Shown here piece after piece: positions 43,390 through 52,970 of a stretch of DNA of 64,000 nucleotides. The stretch is from Neisseria montereyensis (lineage in GTDB: Bacteria; Pseudomonadota; Gammaproteobacteria; Burkholderiales; Neisseriaceae), in contig NZ_JANUXW010000002.1 in NCBI RefSeq assembly GCF_024834045.1, positions 186,001-250,000 on the forward strand, read 5' to 3'. The notes below the pieces were generated by a model. That model was not told where the DNA came from and ran no database searches. It saw only the letters and a program-made list of their open reading frames with translations. How positions within the stretch are numbered: the stretch's first letter is position 1; each line of letters opens with the position of its first letter. Position numbers and translations under genes: made by a program.

Positions 43390-44070
43390 TTAGGATTCGT
43401 ACACCGCCGTTTGTTGGTTAGGCGTGCCTTGATTTAAAGCGGTGAGCTTTTTGGTTAGGATATTCAATAGAATGCCGTAGGCAGGTAGGAAGAAAAGGGT
43501 GCAGATAATCAATTTGAACAGATAGTCTACCAACGCGATTTCAGGCCAGTTTGCCGCCATAAAGGCATCACTGCTGGCATAAAAAGCAATACCGAAAAAG
43601 ATTAGCGTATCCAGAGCATTGCCTAGAATGGTGGAAGCAGTAGGGGCAATCCACCAGGATTTAAGCTTGCGTAATCGGTTGAATACAAAAATATCCATGA
43701 GTTGGCCGAATACATATGCGGCAAAACTGGCCAAAGCAATACGTCCGGTAAAGGTATTAAATGATGAGAGTGAAGTCCAGCCTGTCCAGTGGCCGTCGTG
43801 AAATAAAACCGATAACACATAAGACAACAGCAGCGCGGGAAACATCACACGGAAAATAATACGGCGGGCAGGGGTTTGGCCAAAAATACGCACGGTTAAA
43901 TCGGTGGCCAGAAAAATAAACGGAAAGGTAAAGGCACCCCAAGTGGTATGAAAGCCGAAGATTTCAAAGGGGAACTGAACCAGATAGTTGCTGGATGCAA
44001 TAATAAGGATATGGAAAAAAGACAGCCGGATTAAGGCTTTTTTCAATTGAGCGTCGGTAAAGTGGAACAC
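43390..44070 (-). CDS. yhhQ: Queuosine precursor transporter YhhQ
   Basis: 226 residues, about six membrane segments, family VUT_1/COG1738: FPFIFLATDLTVRIFG and ASFAAYVFGQLMDIFVFNRL are signature parts. In E. coli YhhQ imports preQ0/preQ1. It starts at a GTG (44070) with a weak ribosome site; no ATG fits. Near queF and tgt, consistent with queuosine supply. Upstream has a single uptake sequence at 44105-44116. Confidence 0.9.
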   Translation of the reverse strand: MFHFTDAQLKKALIRLSFFHILIIASSNYLVQFPFEIFGFHTTWGAFTFPFIFLATDLTVRIFGQTPARRIIFRVMFPALLLSYVLSVLFHDGHWTGWTSLSSFNTFTGRIALASFAAYVFGQLMDIFVFNRLRKLKSWWIAPTASTILGNALDTLIFFGIAFYASSDAFMAANWPEIALVDYLFKLIICTLFFLPAYGILLNILTKKLTALNQGTPNQQTAVYES

Positions 44071-44196
44071 GGGTTATCTTTCATTTAATAATAGTCGGAT
44101 ATATTTCAGACGGCCTAAATGCCGTATATAGCCAATATTGCCTATGTTTTATAGGTGGCTATGCTGGAACAGGTTGTTTTGGTTTTTTTATATGCC

Positions 44197-44673
44197 TTAG
44201 GAACGCATCTCGTGCGCAAATAGGCGGGTTTTGGCGAGCTGTTCGTATTCCGAATCCGGTTTGCCATAGTTGGCAAAAGGATGGATGGCAATGCCGCCGC
44301 GCGGGGTGAATTCACCGAAAACTTCGATATATTTCGGTTGCATCAGTTTGATAAGATCTTTCATGATGATATTGACGCAGTCTTCATGAAAATCACCATG
44401 ATTGCGGAAGCTGAAGAGATACAGTTTCAGCGATTTGCTTTCTACCATTTTAATATGGGGGATATAGCGGATATAAATGGTTGCAAAATCCGGTTGCCCG
44501 GTAATGGGGCATAGGCTGGTGAATTCGGGGCAGGTGAAAGTAACGAAATAATCGTTATCGGGATGTTTGTTGTCGAACGCTTCTAAAATTTCGGGGGCGT
44601 ATTCGGTGTGATAGACAACGTTTTGATTGCCGAGCAAGGTGATGTCTTGCAGCTCTTGGGTGCTTCTGGTCAT
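44197..44673 (-). CDS. queF: NADPH-dependent 7-cyano-7-deazaguanine reductase QueF
   Basis: 158 residues, short (unimodular) QueF: catalytic C55 in [18 protein letters not shown], and [20 protein letters not shown] with the specificity motif. It reduces preQ0 to preQ1 in queuosine synthesis. A preQ1-I riboswitch lies directly upstream and covers the ribosome site, so the product shuts off its own translation. It may be co-transcribed with yhhQ (126 bases downstream). Confidence 0.96.
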   Translation of the reverse strand: MTRSTQELQDITLLGNQNVVYHTEYAPEILEAFDNKHPDNDYFVTFTCPEFTSLCPITGQPDFATIYIRYIPHIKMVESKSLKLYLFSFRNHGDFHEDCVNIIMKDLIKLMQPKYIEVFGEFTPRGGIAIHPFANYGKPDSEYEQLAKTRLFAHEMRS

Positions 44674-44680
44674 TGATTTT

Positions 44681-44717
44681 CCTTAGTTTTTTTATGTGGG
44701 AGGTTTTCGAACCACAG
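44681..44717 (-). promoter_or_regulatory. PreQ1-I riboswitch upstream of queF
   Basis: On the minus strand, CTGTGGTTCG, four A's, then CCTCCCACAT, seven A's and CTAAGG. This is the class I preQ1 aptamer: P1 stem TGTGG/CCACA, A-rich L3 and a CTAAGG tail that both closes the pseudoknot and holds the Shine-Dalgarno. The ATG follows 8 bases on, so control is at translation. Confidence 0.88.
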
Positions 44718-44775
44718 AATAAGCGCGTTATTGTAATACAAACCCGATAGTTTTGCATGAAGCAGTTTTTAATAT

Positions 44776-44804
44776 TAAGCCGTCTGAAACTTTCAGACGG
44801 CTTA
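44776..44804. terminator. Uptake-sequence hairpin after the 44815 gene
   Basis: TAAGCCGTCTGAAA and its complement around one base. It separates the membrane-protein gene from queF. Confidence 0.85.
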
Positions 44805-44814
44805 TATAATAAAA

Positions 44815-45228
44815 TTAGTCGATTATTTGTTTTTTATATTTATTGTGTAGTTTCCATTTTATGGCATACCCTAAAATCACCGGGATAACCGCAATAATCC
44901 ATTTGAAAGTCCATGTGGCATACCAAGGTTTGGCAATCACAATCGTGTTGGAAACATTGCCGTCGGAAACCAAAATATCGCGAACGGCCACCCAATCAAG
45001 ATAAGGCCACCAGCAGGCAACGAGCAGTCCGAAGAAAAACGGCCAGATAGCGCGACTCAAATGGCGTTGCCACAAAATAAAACAAACGGCAGCGCAAATA
45101 AGTGTTAAGGCGCTAATGAGCAATTTGGTTTGGGTTGGCGCGCCGAAATAATCGGTTATCAGATAGGTTAGAACCACCCAGAGTGCGGCAAGTATGGCGA
45201 CAATGAATTCTTCAGGGCGTTTAAACAT
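44815..45228 (-). CDS. Small membrane protein of unknown function
   Basis: 137 residues from the ATG at 45228 (AAGGAATTTCCG upstream; the longer frame is rejected). Membrane segments at about 8-28, 36-54, 60-78 and 107-125, with a basic C terminus. No family recognised. Single gene between uptake-sequence hairpins. Confidence 0.75.
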   Translation of the reverse strand: MFKRPEEFIVAILAALWVVLTYLITDYFGAPTQTKLLISALTLICAAVCFILWQRHLSRAIWPFFFGLLVACWWPYLDWVAVRDILVSDGNVSNTIVIAKPWYATWTFKWIIAVIPVILGYAIKWKLHNKYKKQIID

Positions 45229-45470
45229 TCGGAAATTCCTTTTAAAACATAACGGATGATGTTGAGGTATCGTTTTGAGGCCGTCTGAAATCAGGCGGAT
45301 AAATAGGTTTTTAATATACCGCAAAATAGAGAAACTGGATACGGGCTAAGCAATTTGGTTGCTAACAAGGTGGCCTAACAAATGTGAAAAACGGTATTAA
45401 TTTGAGATAGTCGCACGGGTTTACGATAAAATAAATATTTATTTTGAGCATAAAAAAAGAGAGGTTTATG

Positions 45471-46205
45471 ATGAGTACAAAAGTGATTATCAGTGGATAC
45501 AGCAGCGGTTTGGGTTTTGCTTTGGCCGAGCATTATTTGAAACAAGGTTATGCGGTTTTGGGGTTGGCCAGAAGAGCGGCGGAGCCTAAGCCGTCTGAAA
45601 ACCTGAAACAATACCAAGTTGATTTGAGCGATGGCGATGCAGTAAACAAACTGCTTTCAGACGGCCTTTTAAAAGATTTTGTGGCAGATGCCAAAGAAAT
45701 CATCTTGATTAATAATGCCGGCACAACCAAGCCGAATGCGATAGCCGGTAAACAAAATCCGGCGGAAATCGCCATGGCGGTATCGCTGAATATTGCTACG
45801 CCGTTTTTATTATCGAATCATTTGATTGCCATTAAGCCGTCTGAAACCTTATTGAAAATTATCCATATCAGCAGTGGTGCCGGCCGTGAAAACTATGCCG
45901 GTTGGAGCGTGTATGGCGGTACCAAAGCCGCTTTGGACCATCATGCCCGCTGTATTGTTGCCGAACAGCATCCCGGCGTGGCGATTGCCAGTATTGCTCC
46001 GGGCATCGTGGATACGCCGATGCAAGATTTGCTTCGTGCTGCCAAGGTTGAAGATTTCCCGATGCTGAAAAACTTGCAAGCTGCGGAAGAGCACGGATTG
46101 TTGAGCCGTCCGAGTGATACAGCCGCCCGTATTGCTAAAATCATTGATGATAAAGATTTCGGCAAAATAACCATCGATGATGTCCGCCGTTTCGATAACA
46201 CTTAA
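45471..46205 (+). CDS. SDR-family oxidoreductase carrying three uptake sequences
   Basis: 244 residues: ISGYSSGLGFALAEHY nucleotide loop, INNAGT, and YGGTKAALDHHARC (catalytic Tyr/Lys) with Ser in HISSGAGRE. Resembles sepiapterin/benzil reductase-type SDRs; substrate unknown. GAGAGG precedes two ATGs (45468, 45471); the second has better spacing. Three uptake sequences are read in frame (PKPSENLK, LLSDGLLK, IKPSETLL). 26 bases before the Smr gene, so probably co-transcribed. Confidence 0.85.
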   Translation: MSTKVIISGYSSGLGFALAEHYLKQGYAVLGLARRAAEPKPSENLKQYQVDLSDGDAVNKLLSDGLLKDFVADAKEIILINNAGTTKPNAIAGKQNPAEIAMAVSLNIATPFLLSNHLIAIKPSETLLKIIHISSGAGRENYAGWSVYGGTKAALDHHARCIVAEQHPGVAIASIAPGIVDTPMQDLLRAAKVEDFPMLKNLQAAEEHGLLSRPSDTAARIAKIIDDKDFGKITIDDVRRFDNT

Positions 46206-46231
46206 CAGCTTGAGTCGGATAAGGTGGTAAG

Positions 46232-46846
46232 ATGAGTGATGACTTTCAAAACACGTTGAAAGCGTTAGGTAAACAGGCCAAGCAGGAAAGGCTGGCGGCT
46301 GAGGAAGCGGCAGCGCGTAAAAAACAGGCTGCCGAACCGGATTTTGCCAAAGCAATGGCCGATGTGGTGCCTTTGAAGAACAGCAACCGCTATATGCCGC
46401 CTCGTGATAATACGCCGCTTAAACCGCGCCGACAGCAGGAAGACGCGTTGGGTGAGGGTGATTATTTTTATGTCGGTGATTCTATTTTGGATGAACCGCC
46501 GTCTTCGTTTAGCAAAAACGGGCAGGGTAAAAACGATATCCGCCGTTTGCAAAGCGGGCATTGGCCGGTAGTGGCGGATGTGGACTTACATGGCTATACG
46601 CAGGAACAGGCTCAGCAGGTATTGAATGAGTTTATCGTATTTACCCGCAAGCGCGGGGTGTGCGGTGAAATCATACACGGTAGCGGCTTAGGTTCTTCCG
46701 GCTATAAACCTGTATTGAAAACATTGGTTCGCCGCTGGTTAATGGAACATCCGGATGTATTGGCTTATGCCGAGCCGCGTGCCGGTAATGACGGTGCGGT
46801 GCGGATTTTGCTGAAACGGAATAAGTATAGCGGTGAAGATGAATAG
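46232..46846 (+). CDS. Smr-domain protein (putative endonuclease)
   Basis: 204 residues: N-terminal half is polar and charged, C-terminal Smr domain has DVDLHGYTQEQAQQVL and EIIHGSGLGSSG, the two motifs of SmrA/MutS2-type nicking nucleases. Likely acts in DNA or RNA processing; the substrate is not known for this subgroup. Ends in an uptake-sequence hairpin. Confidence 0.9.
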   Translation: MSDDFQNTLKALGKQAKQERLAAEEAAARKKQAAEPDFAKAMADVVPLKNSNRYMPPRDNTPLKPRRQQEDALGEGDYFYVGDSILDEPPSSFSKNGQGKNDIRRLQSGHWPVVADVDLHGYTQEQAQQVLNEFIVFTRKRGVCGEIIHGSGLGSSGYKPVLKTLVRRWLMEHPDVLAYAEPRAGNDGAVRILLKRNKYSGEDE

Positions 46847-46873
46847 TTGTTTATAGCGCATACATATGAAAGA

Positions 46874-46902
46874 AGGCCGTCTGAATCGTTTTCAGACGGC
46901 CT
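46874..46902. terminator. Uptake-sequence hairpin between Smr and antiporter genes
   Basis: AGGCCGTCTGAA with its complement around a five- to six-base loop, between convergent genes. Confidence 0.85.
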
Positions 46903-46921
46903 TTATATTACCGTTAGGTAT

Positions 46922-48718
46922 TTATGCTTTTACCGTTTCAGCTTCTTCGCCATCGGTGACCAATGCGACTAATTTATAACCGGATTGGCTTTTGGGGTTG
47001 AAGTCTGTGGTGATGACACGCATTACCCCGTGTTTATCAATAATCAGCAAAGGAATGGCGTTTTTATTGTCTTGTTGATATTGGGTGTAATTATAGGCAG
47101 CGGTAATGTTGGTGGTTTTGGTACGCGCATTTTTAGACACCATACTGGCCAGTTTGCTGTAGGTCATGTCTTTACCGAACAGATAGTGCGAGGCAAAACT
47201 CTGTTGGCTGCGGTGGCGCTCCGGCCGTGATTTTTCATCGGGCAGCTGTAAGCGGTAAACATTACGTTCGCCGAATTCGTGGCGGTAGTGCATTTCGCAT
47301 AAAGTATTCAATTCGCGGTCGGTACTCATGGCAAACATATGGCCGATACCGATTAAGTCCATATGCAGTTCGGCGTGTTCCGATACCGGATTGCCGTAAT
47401 AAGTGCGCAAACCGATCATGCGTGCTTTGGATATATTGGTATAGCTAGCATCGGCCACCAATACTTCAAAGCCTTGTTCTTTAATCGCTTTAGCAACCGT
47501 CAAGGCGGCTTGGTTGGCGCCGACAACCAATACGCCGTTATTACTCGGTTCGCGAACCTGTAAAATGGTACCGACTAATTTCGCACCCAAGCCTTGAATC
47601 AATACCGTACCGATAATAATCAGAAACACCAACGGCACCAGAAGCTCGACGCCTTGCAGGTTTTGATCTTCCAAACGGATGGCAAACAACGAAGAAATGG
47701 CAGCGGCCACAATACCGCGCGGGCCAATCCAGCTAATCATCAGTTTTTCATTGGTGGTGAGCGATGTGCCTTTGGCAGATGCCCAAACGGCTAAAGGACG
47801 TGCGACGAACATCACTATCAACAGCAATACAATGCCGCTAAAGCCGACGGTTGCCAGCGCGGCCAAATCCATACGGGCAGCCAAAATAATAAACAGCATC
47901 GAAATCAGCAAAACCGTGAGTGATTCGTTAAATTCCAAAATGTGGTCGCGCGGGAAGCCTTTCCAGTTGGCCAATGCTACGCCGAGAACGGTAACCGTGA
48001 GCAGGCCGGATTCGTGTTCTAAATGGTTTGAGAACGAAAATAGAAACAATACATAGGCAAGGGTGAACACATTGCGCAGATATTCCGGAATCCAATACCG
48101 TTTAATCAGAAATGCCAGAAGTGCCGCACCGACCATACCCATCACAAAGGCCAATAACACGATTTCACCAAACAGCATTAAAGAGCTGTTATGACCGCCT
48201 GAAATAATGTATTCATATACCAATACCACCGCAATGGCACCGATAGGGTCGATAATAATACCTTCCCACTTTAAGATATTACTGATATTTTTTTTCGGCC
48301 GCACACTGCGCAATAAAGGGGTAATCACCGTCGGCCCGGTCACGCAAACCAAAGAGCCGAATAAAAGGGCGACTTGGGGATCCATATCAAACAGCGAATA
48401 AGCTGTTAGCGAGATAACGATAATTGTGATGAATGCACCGATGGTGACCAGATTTTGCACCATGCGGCCGTGTTGTTTGACTTCATGAAATTCAAGGGTA
48501 AGCGATCCTTCAAACAGAATCACGGCCACGCCTAGTGAAATAAAGGGGAACAATAATTTCCCCAATACCTCGTCAGGTTGGAAATAGCCTAAAACAGGAC
48601 CGATGATAATGCCGATTAACAGTAAGAATAAAATCGACGGTTGCTTCAGATACCAAGCCAGCCATTGTGCGCCGATACCCAAAGCCAGTACACCGGATAG
48701 TAAAAGCGCCGTGTCCAT
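46922..48718 (-). CDS. Cation:proton antiporter (CPA1) with TrkA-N domain
   Basis: 598 residues from the ATG at 48718, preceded by CGGAG; an ATG ten codons upstream is possible. About twelve membrane segments with VCVTGPTVITPLLRSV and WEGIIIDPIGAIAVVLVYEY (ion-binding Asp), then an NAD-binding TrkA-N domain (VLVVGANQAALTVAKAIKEQ) and a C-terminal TrkA-C-like part. Likely exchanges Na+ or K+ for protons with regulation by nucleotide. Single gene. Confidence 0.88.
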   Translation of the reverse strand: MDTALLLSGVLALGIGAQWLAWYLKQPSILFLLLIGIIIGPVLGYFQPDEVLGKLLFPFISLGVAVILFEGSLTLEFHEVKQHGRMVQNLVTIGAFITIIVISLTAYSLFDMDPQVALLFGSLVCVTGPTVITPLLRSVRPKKNISNILKWEGIIIDPIGAIAVVLVYEYIISGGHNSSLMLFGEIVLLAFVMGMVGAALLAFLIKRYWIPEYLRNVFTLAYVLFLFSFSNHLEHESGLLTVTVLGVALANWKGFPRDHILEFNESLTVLLISMLFIILAARMDLAALATVGFSGIVLLLIVMFVARPLAVWASAKGTSLTTNEKLMISWIGPRGIVAAAISSLFAIRLEDQNLQGVELLVPLVFLIIIGTVLIQGLGAKLVGTILQVREPSNNGVLVVGANQAALTVAKAIKEQGFEVLVADASYTNISKARMIGLRTYYGNPVSEHAELHMDLIGIGHMFAMSTDRELNTLCEMHYRHEFGERNVYRLQLPDEKSRPERHRSQQSFASHYLFGKDMTYSKLASMVSKNARTKTTNITAAYNYTQYQQDNKNAIPLLIIDKHGVMRVITTDFNPKSQSGYKLVALVTDGEEAETVKA

Positions 48719-48748
48719 AAACGCACTACTCCGAAAAAAAGATGACAT

Positions 48749-49174
48749 TGTGCCATATCTGCCCGATATTTAAACTATTTTTTATAAAAAAATGTGTGAT
48801 TGGGTAAGGATGGCAAGGGGCAAATGTTTTTTTACAACGCCTCTGTATTTTGAATAAAAATATAGAGACAACAGGGTGTGGAAGCAACAAGCGGATATTT
48901 TCTCAGATAATCGGTATTAAATTTGTTAATTCCATAAAATGATTTCAGCATTTTATAATTTAAAAATAATTTTTGTTAAAATAAATTTTTTTTTTAATAA
49001 AAATATTAGCATACCCTTGCGTTTCTTGAGAAACTTATCGGGCGGCAGATACTCTTATTACACAATGCGGCTATGTCTGCATCTATCGGTTTGAAGCCGA
49101 AACGGCTGCGTTTTTTCAGACGGCAGCTACCGAGAAAATGTAAGAAATCCAATTGAGAGAAAGGATACGATTTT
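48749..49174. other. AT-rich intergenic region
   Basis: About 425 bases without a credible gene. Contains a ten-T tract near 48986-48995 and an incomplete uptake sequence near 49118. Promoters for the antiporter and the lipoprotein must lie here. Confidence 0.6.
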
Positions 49175-49429
49175 ATGAAGAAATTATTAATCACTGCCGC
49201 TTTTTCGGGTTTGATGTTGAGTGCTTGTTCCAGCAATATGACCGGTGATACGGAACCTACCCCTGCAGTGGCACCTATGACTGTTGACCAAGCGCTTCAA
49301 GAATGTCAAGCCAGCGTGGGTGATAACCAAGACCGTGCTGTTTTTGATGCCTGCATGAGAGACAAAGGTTTTGATCGTGCGGCGCCGACAACCGATGCAG
49401 CCACTGATGCTTCTGCCCCAGCTATGTAA
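49175..49429 (+). CDS. Small lipoprotein of unknown function
   Basis: 84 residues: signal MKKLLITAAFSGLMLSAC with lipobox LSAC (Cys 18). The mature part has a Thr/Pro linker, then a short helical piece with two Cys (ECQASVGDNQDRAVFDACMR) that may form a disulfide, and an Ala/Thr/Asp-rich tail. GAGAAAGGATACG lies upstream. No known family recognised. Ends in its own terminator. Confidence 0.82.
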   Translation: MKKLLITAAFSGLMLSACSSNMTGDTEPTPAVAPMTVDQALQECQASVGDNQDRAVFDACMRDKGFDRAAPTTDAATDASAPAM

Positions 49430-49461
49430 TGATTGAACGGCATGTAGTATCCGGATAGAAA

Positions 49462-49493
49462 ACGGCAGCCTTAAATGGCTGCCGTTTTCTTTT
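49462..49493. terminator. Terminator between lipoprotein gene and tgt
   Basis: AAACGGCAGCC, short loop, GGCTGCCGTTTTC; works for both convergent genes. Confidence 0.85.
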
Positions 49494-49510
49494 GTGATGG
49501 TGCTTATGGT

Positions 49511-50758
<1,248 letters not shown>

Positions 50759-50799
50759 TTATATAATGCGGATAATCAAAACCCAACGGAGTGCGGTTT

Positions 50800-51459
50800 A
50801 TGCAGACTTGGCATGAGGCCATCGGCTCGGAAAAAGAGCAGCCTTATTTTCAACATATTTTAAAGAGTGTACGGGCAGAGCGTGAAATCGGGCAGATTAT
50901 TTATCCGCCGGCCGCCGATGTGTTTAATGCGTTTAAAGCCACTGAATTTGATCAGGTGAAAGTGGTGATTTTAGGGCAGGACCCTTATCACGGCGCAGGG
51001 CAGGCACACGGTTTGGCTTTTTCGGTTCGCCCCGATATTGTGATTCCGCGTTCGCTGGTGAATATTTATAAAGAATTGGCCGACGATATCGCCGGTTTTC
51101 ACATACCTAATCATGGCTATCTGCAATCTTGGGCGGATCAGGGCGTATTGCTGTTGAACACCGTGCTGACTGTTCGTGCCGGACAGGCGCATTCTCATGC
51201 GGCTTTGGGTTGGGAGCAGTTTACCGACCGTGTGATTGCCCAATTGAATAACCACCGCGAACATATTGTGTTTTTGTTATGGGGCAGCCATGCCCAGAAA
51301 AAAGGCGCGTTTATCGACCGCAACCGTCATTTGGTGCTTGCGGCACCGCACCCTTCGCCCTTATCCGCCCATCGCGGATTTTTTGGATGCAAGCATTTTT
51401 CACGCACCAATCATTATCTAGAAAAACACGGCATTACGCCAATCAATTGGCAGGTTTAA
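50800..51459 (+). CDS. ung: Uracil-DNA glycosylase
   Basis: 219 residues from the ATG at 50800. Active-site motifs [13 protein letters not shown] (catalytic Asp 61) and [15 protein letters not shown] (His loop) are intact, with [13 protein letters not shown]. Removes uracil from DNA. CGGAGTG upstream fits the start. Ends directly at an uptake-sequence hairpin. Confidence 0.97.
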   Translation: MQTWHEAIGSEKEQPYFQHILKSVRAEREIGQIIYPPAADVFNAFKATEFDQVKVVILGQDPYHGAGQAHGLAFSVRPDIVIPRSLVNIYKELADDIAGFHIPNHGYLQSWADQGVLLLNTVLTVRAGQAHSHAALGWEQFTDRVIAQLNNHREHIVFLLWGSHAQKKGAFIDRNRHLVLAAPHPSPLSAHRGFFGCKHFSRTNHYLEKHGITPINWQV

Positions 51460-51488
51460 AGGCCGTCTGAAAGCTTTTCAGACGGCCT
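51460..51488. terminator. Uptake-sequence hairpin after ung
   Basis: AGGCCGTCTGAAA, AGC loop, complement, starting at the base after the stop codon. Confidence 0.85.
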
Positions 51489-51531
51489 AAAGACGGCGTA
51501 TGATAATGACGTTTAATAATAAGGAAAACTT

Positions 51532-52491
51532 ATGAATATTTTGTTTATTGCCGATCCGATGGCAACCTTTAAAACCTATAAAGATACCACTTATGTGATG
51601 ATGCGTGAAATGGCCAAGCGGGGCTGGCGTTTGTCGCATACCTTGAGCAGCAGCTTATCGGTGAAAGACGGTGATGTGGTGGCACAAGCGTCGGCTTTTG
51701 TATTCAACGGCGCGAAAAGTGATGACGACAAACAATGGTTTGAAACCGAAGCGGCGGTTCAGACGGCCTTAAAAGACTACGATGCCGTGATTATGCGTAC
51801 TGATCCGCCTTTCGATATGCAATATCTGTATGCCACCCAACTGCTGACTTTGGCCGAAGCGCAAGGTGCGAAAGTGTTCAATAGTGGCCAAGCTATGCGC
51901 GATTTCAATGAGAAACTGGCGATTTTGAATTTCAGCCGGTTTACTGCGCCAACATTGGTTTCTACCCATGCGGCAGATGTGCGTGCTTTTTTAAAAACGC
52001 ATGGCGATATTATTGTGAAACCGCTCGACGGTATGGGCGGTATGGGCATTTTCCGCCTAACCGAGTCTGACCCGAATATCGGCAGTATTTTAGAAACCCT
52101 AATGAAGTTGGATACGCGCACCATTATGGCGCAAAAATATATTCCCGAAATTGTTGATGGTGATAAACGGATTTTGGTGATTGGCGGCGAAGTGGTACCG
52201 TTTGCGTTGGCACGGATTCCGCAAAAAGGCGAAACAAGAGGGAATCTGGCGGCAGGTGGCCGCGGTGTGGCGCAGGAATTGTCTGCCCGCGACCGTGAAA
52301 TTGCCGAATCTCTGGCGCCGGAATTGAAACGGCGCGGTATTTTATTGGCCGGTTTGGATGTGATTGGCGATTATCTGACTGAAGTGAATGTGACCAGCCC
52401 GACCGGTTTCCAAGAAATTATGAAACAAAAAGACTATGATGTTGCGGCCGTATTTGCTGATGCTGTCGCCGAATGGTCTGAGGCCGTCTGA
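51532..52491 (+). CDS. gshB: Glutathione synthetase
   Basis: 319 residues of the ATP-grasp bacterial GSH-II family: NILFIADPMATFKTYKDTTY start, RTDPPFDMQYLYATQ, KPLDGMGGMGIFRL (glycine-rich loop), EVNVTSPTGFQEI near the end. Joins gamma-Glu-Cys with Gly. The last codons GCC GTC TGA are an uptake sequence, so the stop codon is part of it. AAGGAAAACTT upstream is a good ribosome site. Confidence 0.96.
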   Translation: MNILFIADPMATFKTYKDTTYVMMREMAKRGWRLSHTLSSSLSVKDGDVVAQASAFVFNGAKSDDDKQWFETEAAVQTALKDYDAVIMRTDPPFDMQYLYATQLLTLAEAQGAKVFNSGQAMRDFNEKLAILNFSRFTAPTLVSTHAADVRAFLKTHGDIIVKPLDGMGGMGIFRLTESDPNIGSILETLMKLDTRTIMAQKYIPEIVDGDKRILVIGGEVVPFALARIPQKGETRGNLAAGGRGVAQELSARDREIAESLAPELKRRGILLAGLDVIGDYLTEVNVTSPTGFQEIMKQKDYDVAAVFADAVAEWSEAV

Positions 52492-52507
52492 AAAGATGCC
52501 GTCTGAA
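52480..52507 (+). repeat. Two direct uptake sequences forming the gshB stop and dgkA start
   Basis: AGGCCGTCTGAA at 52481-52492 contains the gshB TGA; ATGCCGTCTGAA at 52496-52507 contains the dgkA ATG. The second is the AT form, the first the AG form. Confidence 0.92.
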
Positions 52508-52888
52508 AAGAAACCGCAAAGCTATGCGGCAACGATGAAAGGCGGGCAGGGTGTCCGCCGAATTATCAAAGCATTGGGCTATTCTGCCGACGGTATCCGC
52601 TCGGCTTGTGAAGAGCAGGGATTCCGTCAGCTGTTATGGATACATGCGGTATTGCTTATCGGCATTGTGGTATTGGATTTTACTTTGCCGGTGCGTATGA
52701 TTTTATTGTTGGCATCTCTGTTTTCCATTGTGGTGGAATTGATTAATACCGGCTTGGAAGCAGCGGTAGATCATACTTCGGAAGAAATGCATGTGTTGGC
52801 CAAAAAAGCCAAAGATGTCGGCTCGGCGGCGCAATATCTGACTTTGGCCGGTGTTATTGTGTTGTGGATAATGGCTTTAGTGGGATAA
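52496..52888 (+). CDS. dgkA: Diacylglycerol kinase DgkA
   Basis: 130 residues, start four bases after the gshB stop. Three membrane segments and the DgkA core VELINTGLEAAVDHTSEE followed by LAKKAKDVGSAA. E40, E81, N84, E88 and D92 line up with E. coli E28, E69, N72, E76 and D80, so it should be active in recycling diacylglycerol to phosphatidate. Translation is probably coupled to gshB. The first five residues MPSEK come from an uptake sequence. Confidence 0.94.
   Translation: MPSEKKPQSYAATMKGGQGVRRIIKALGYSADGIRSACEEQGFRQLLWIHAVLLIGIVVLDFTLPVRMILLLASLFSIVVELINTGLEAAVDHTSEEMHVLAKKAKDVGSAAQYLTLAGVIVLWIMALVG
52868..52888 (+). repeat. Direct repeat, left copy (end of dgkA)
   Basis: ATAATGGCTTTAGTGGGATA and one more A: the last codons and stop of dgkA. 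It recurs with one mismatch at 55157-55177, framing the pyruvate oxidase segment. Confidence 0.9.
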
Positions 52889-52918
52889 GCAACCATACTT
52901 GAATGATTGGCATCAGAT

Positions 52919-52953
52919 AAAAACCGGCAGTATCATAACGCTGCCGGTTTTTT
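52919..52953. terminator. Terminator between dgkA and pyruvate oxidase
   Basis: AAAAACCGGCAG, ten-base loop, CTGCCGGTTTTTT; bidirectional between convergent genes. Confidence 0.88.
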
Positions 52954-52970
52954 GTGGGGATTAGCTTTGA

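Noticed and set aside
48986-48995. Ten-T tract as a possible phase-variable promoter element
   Set aside because: It lies in a strongly AT-rich spacer far from the start codons, with no -10/-35 pair placed around it.
49006-49236. A 76-codon minus-strand frame over the lipoprotein start
   Set aside because: Antisense to the lipoprotein signal and with no ribosome site; treated as chance.
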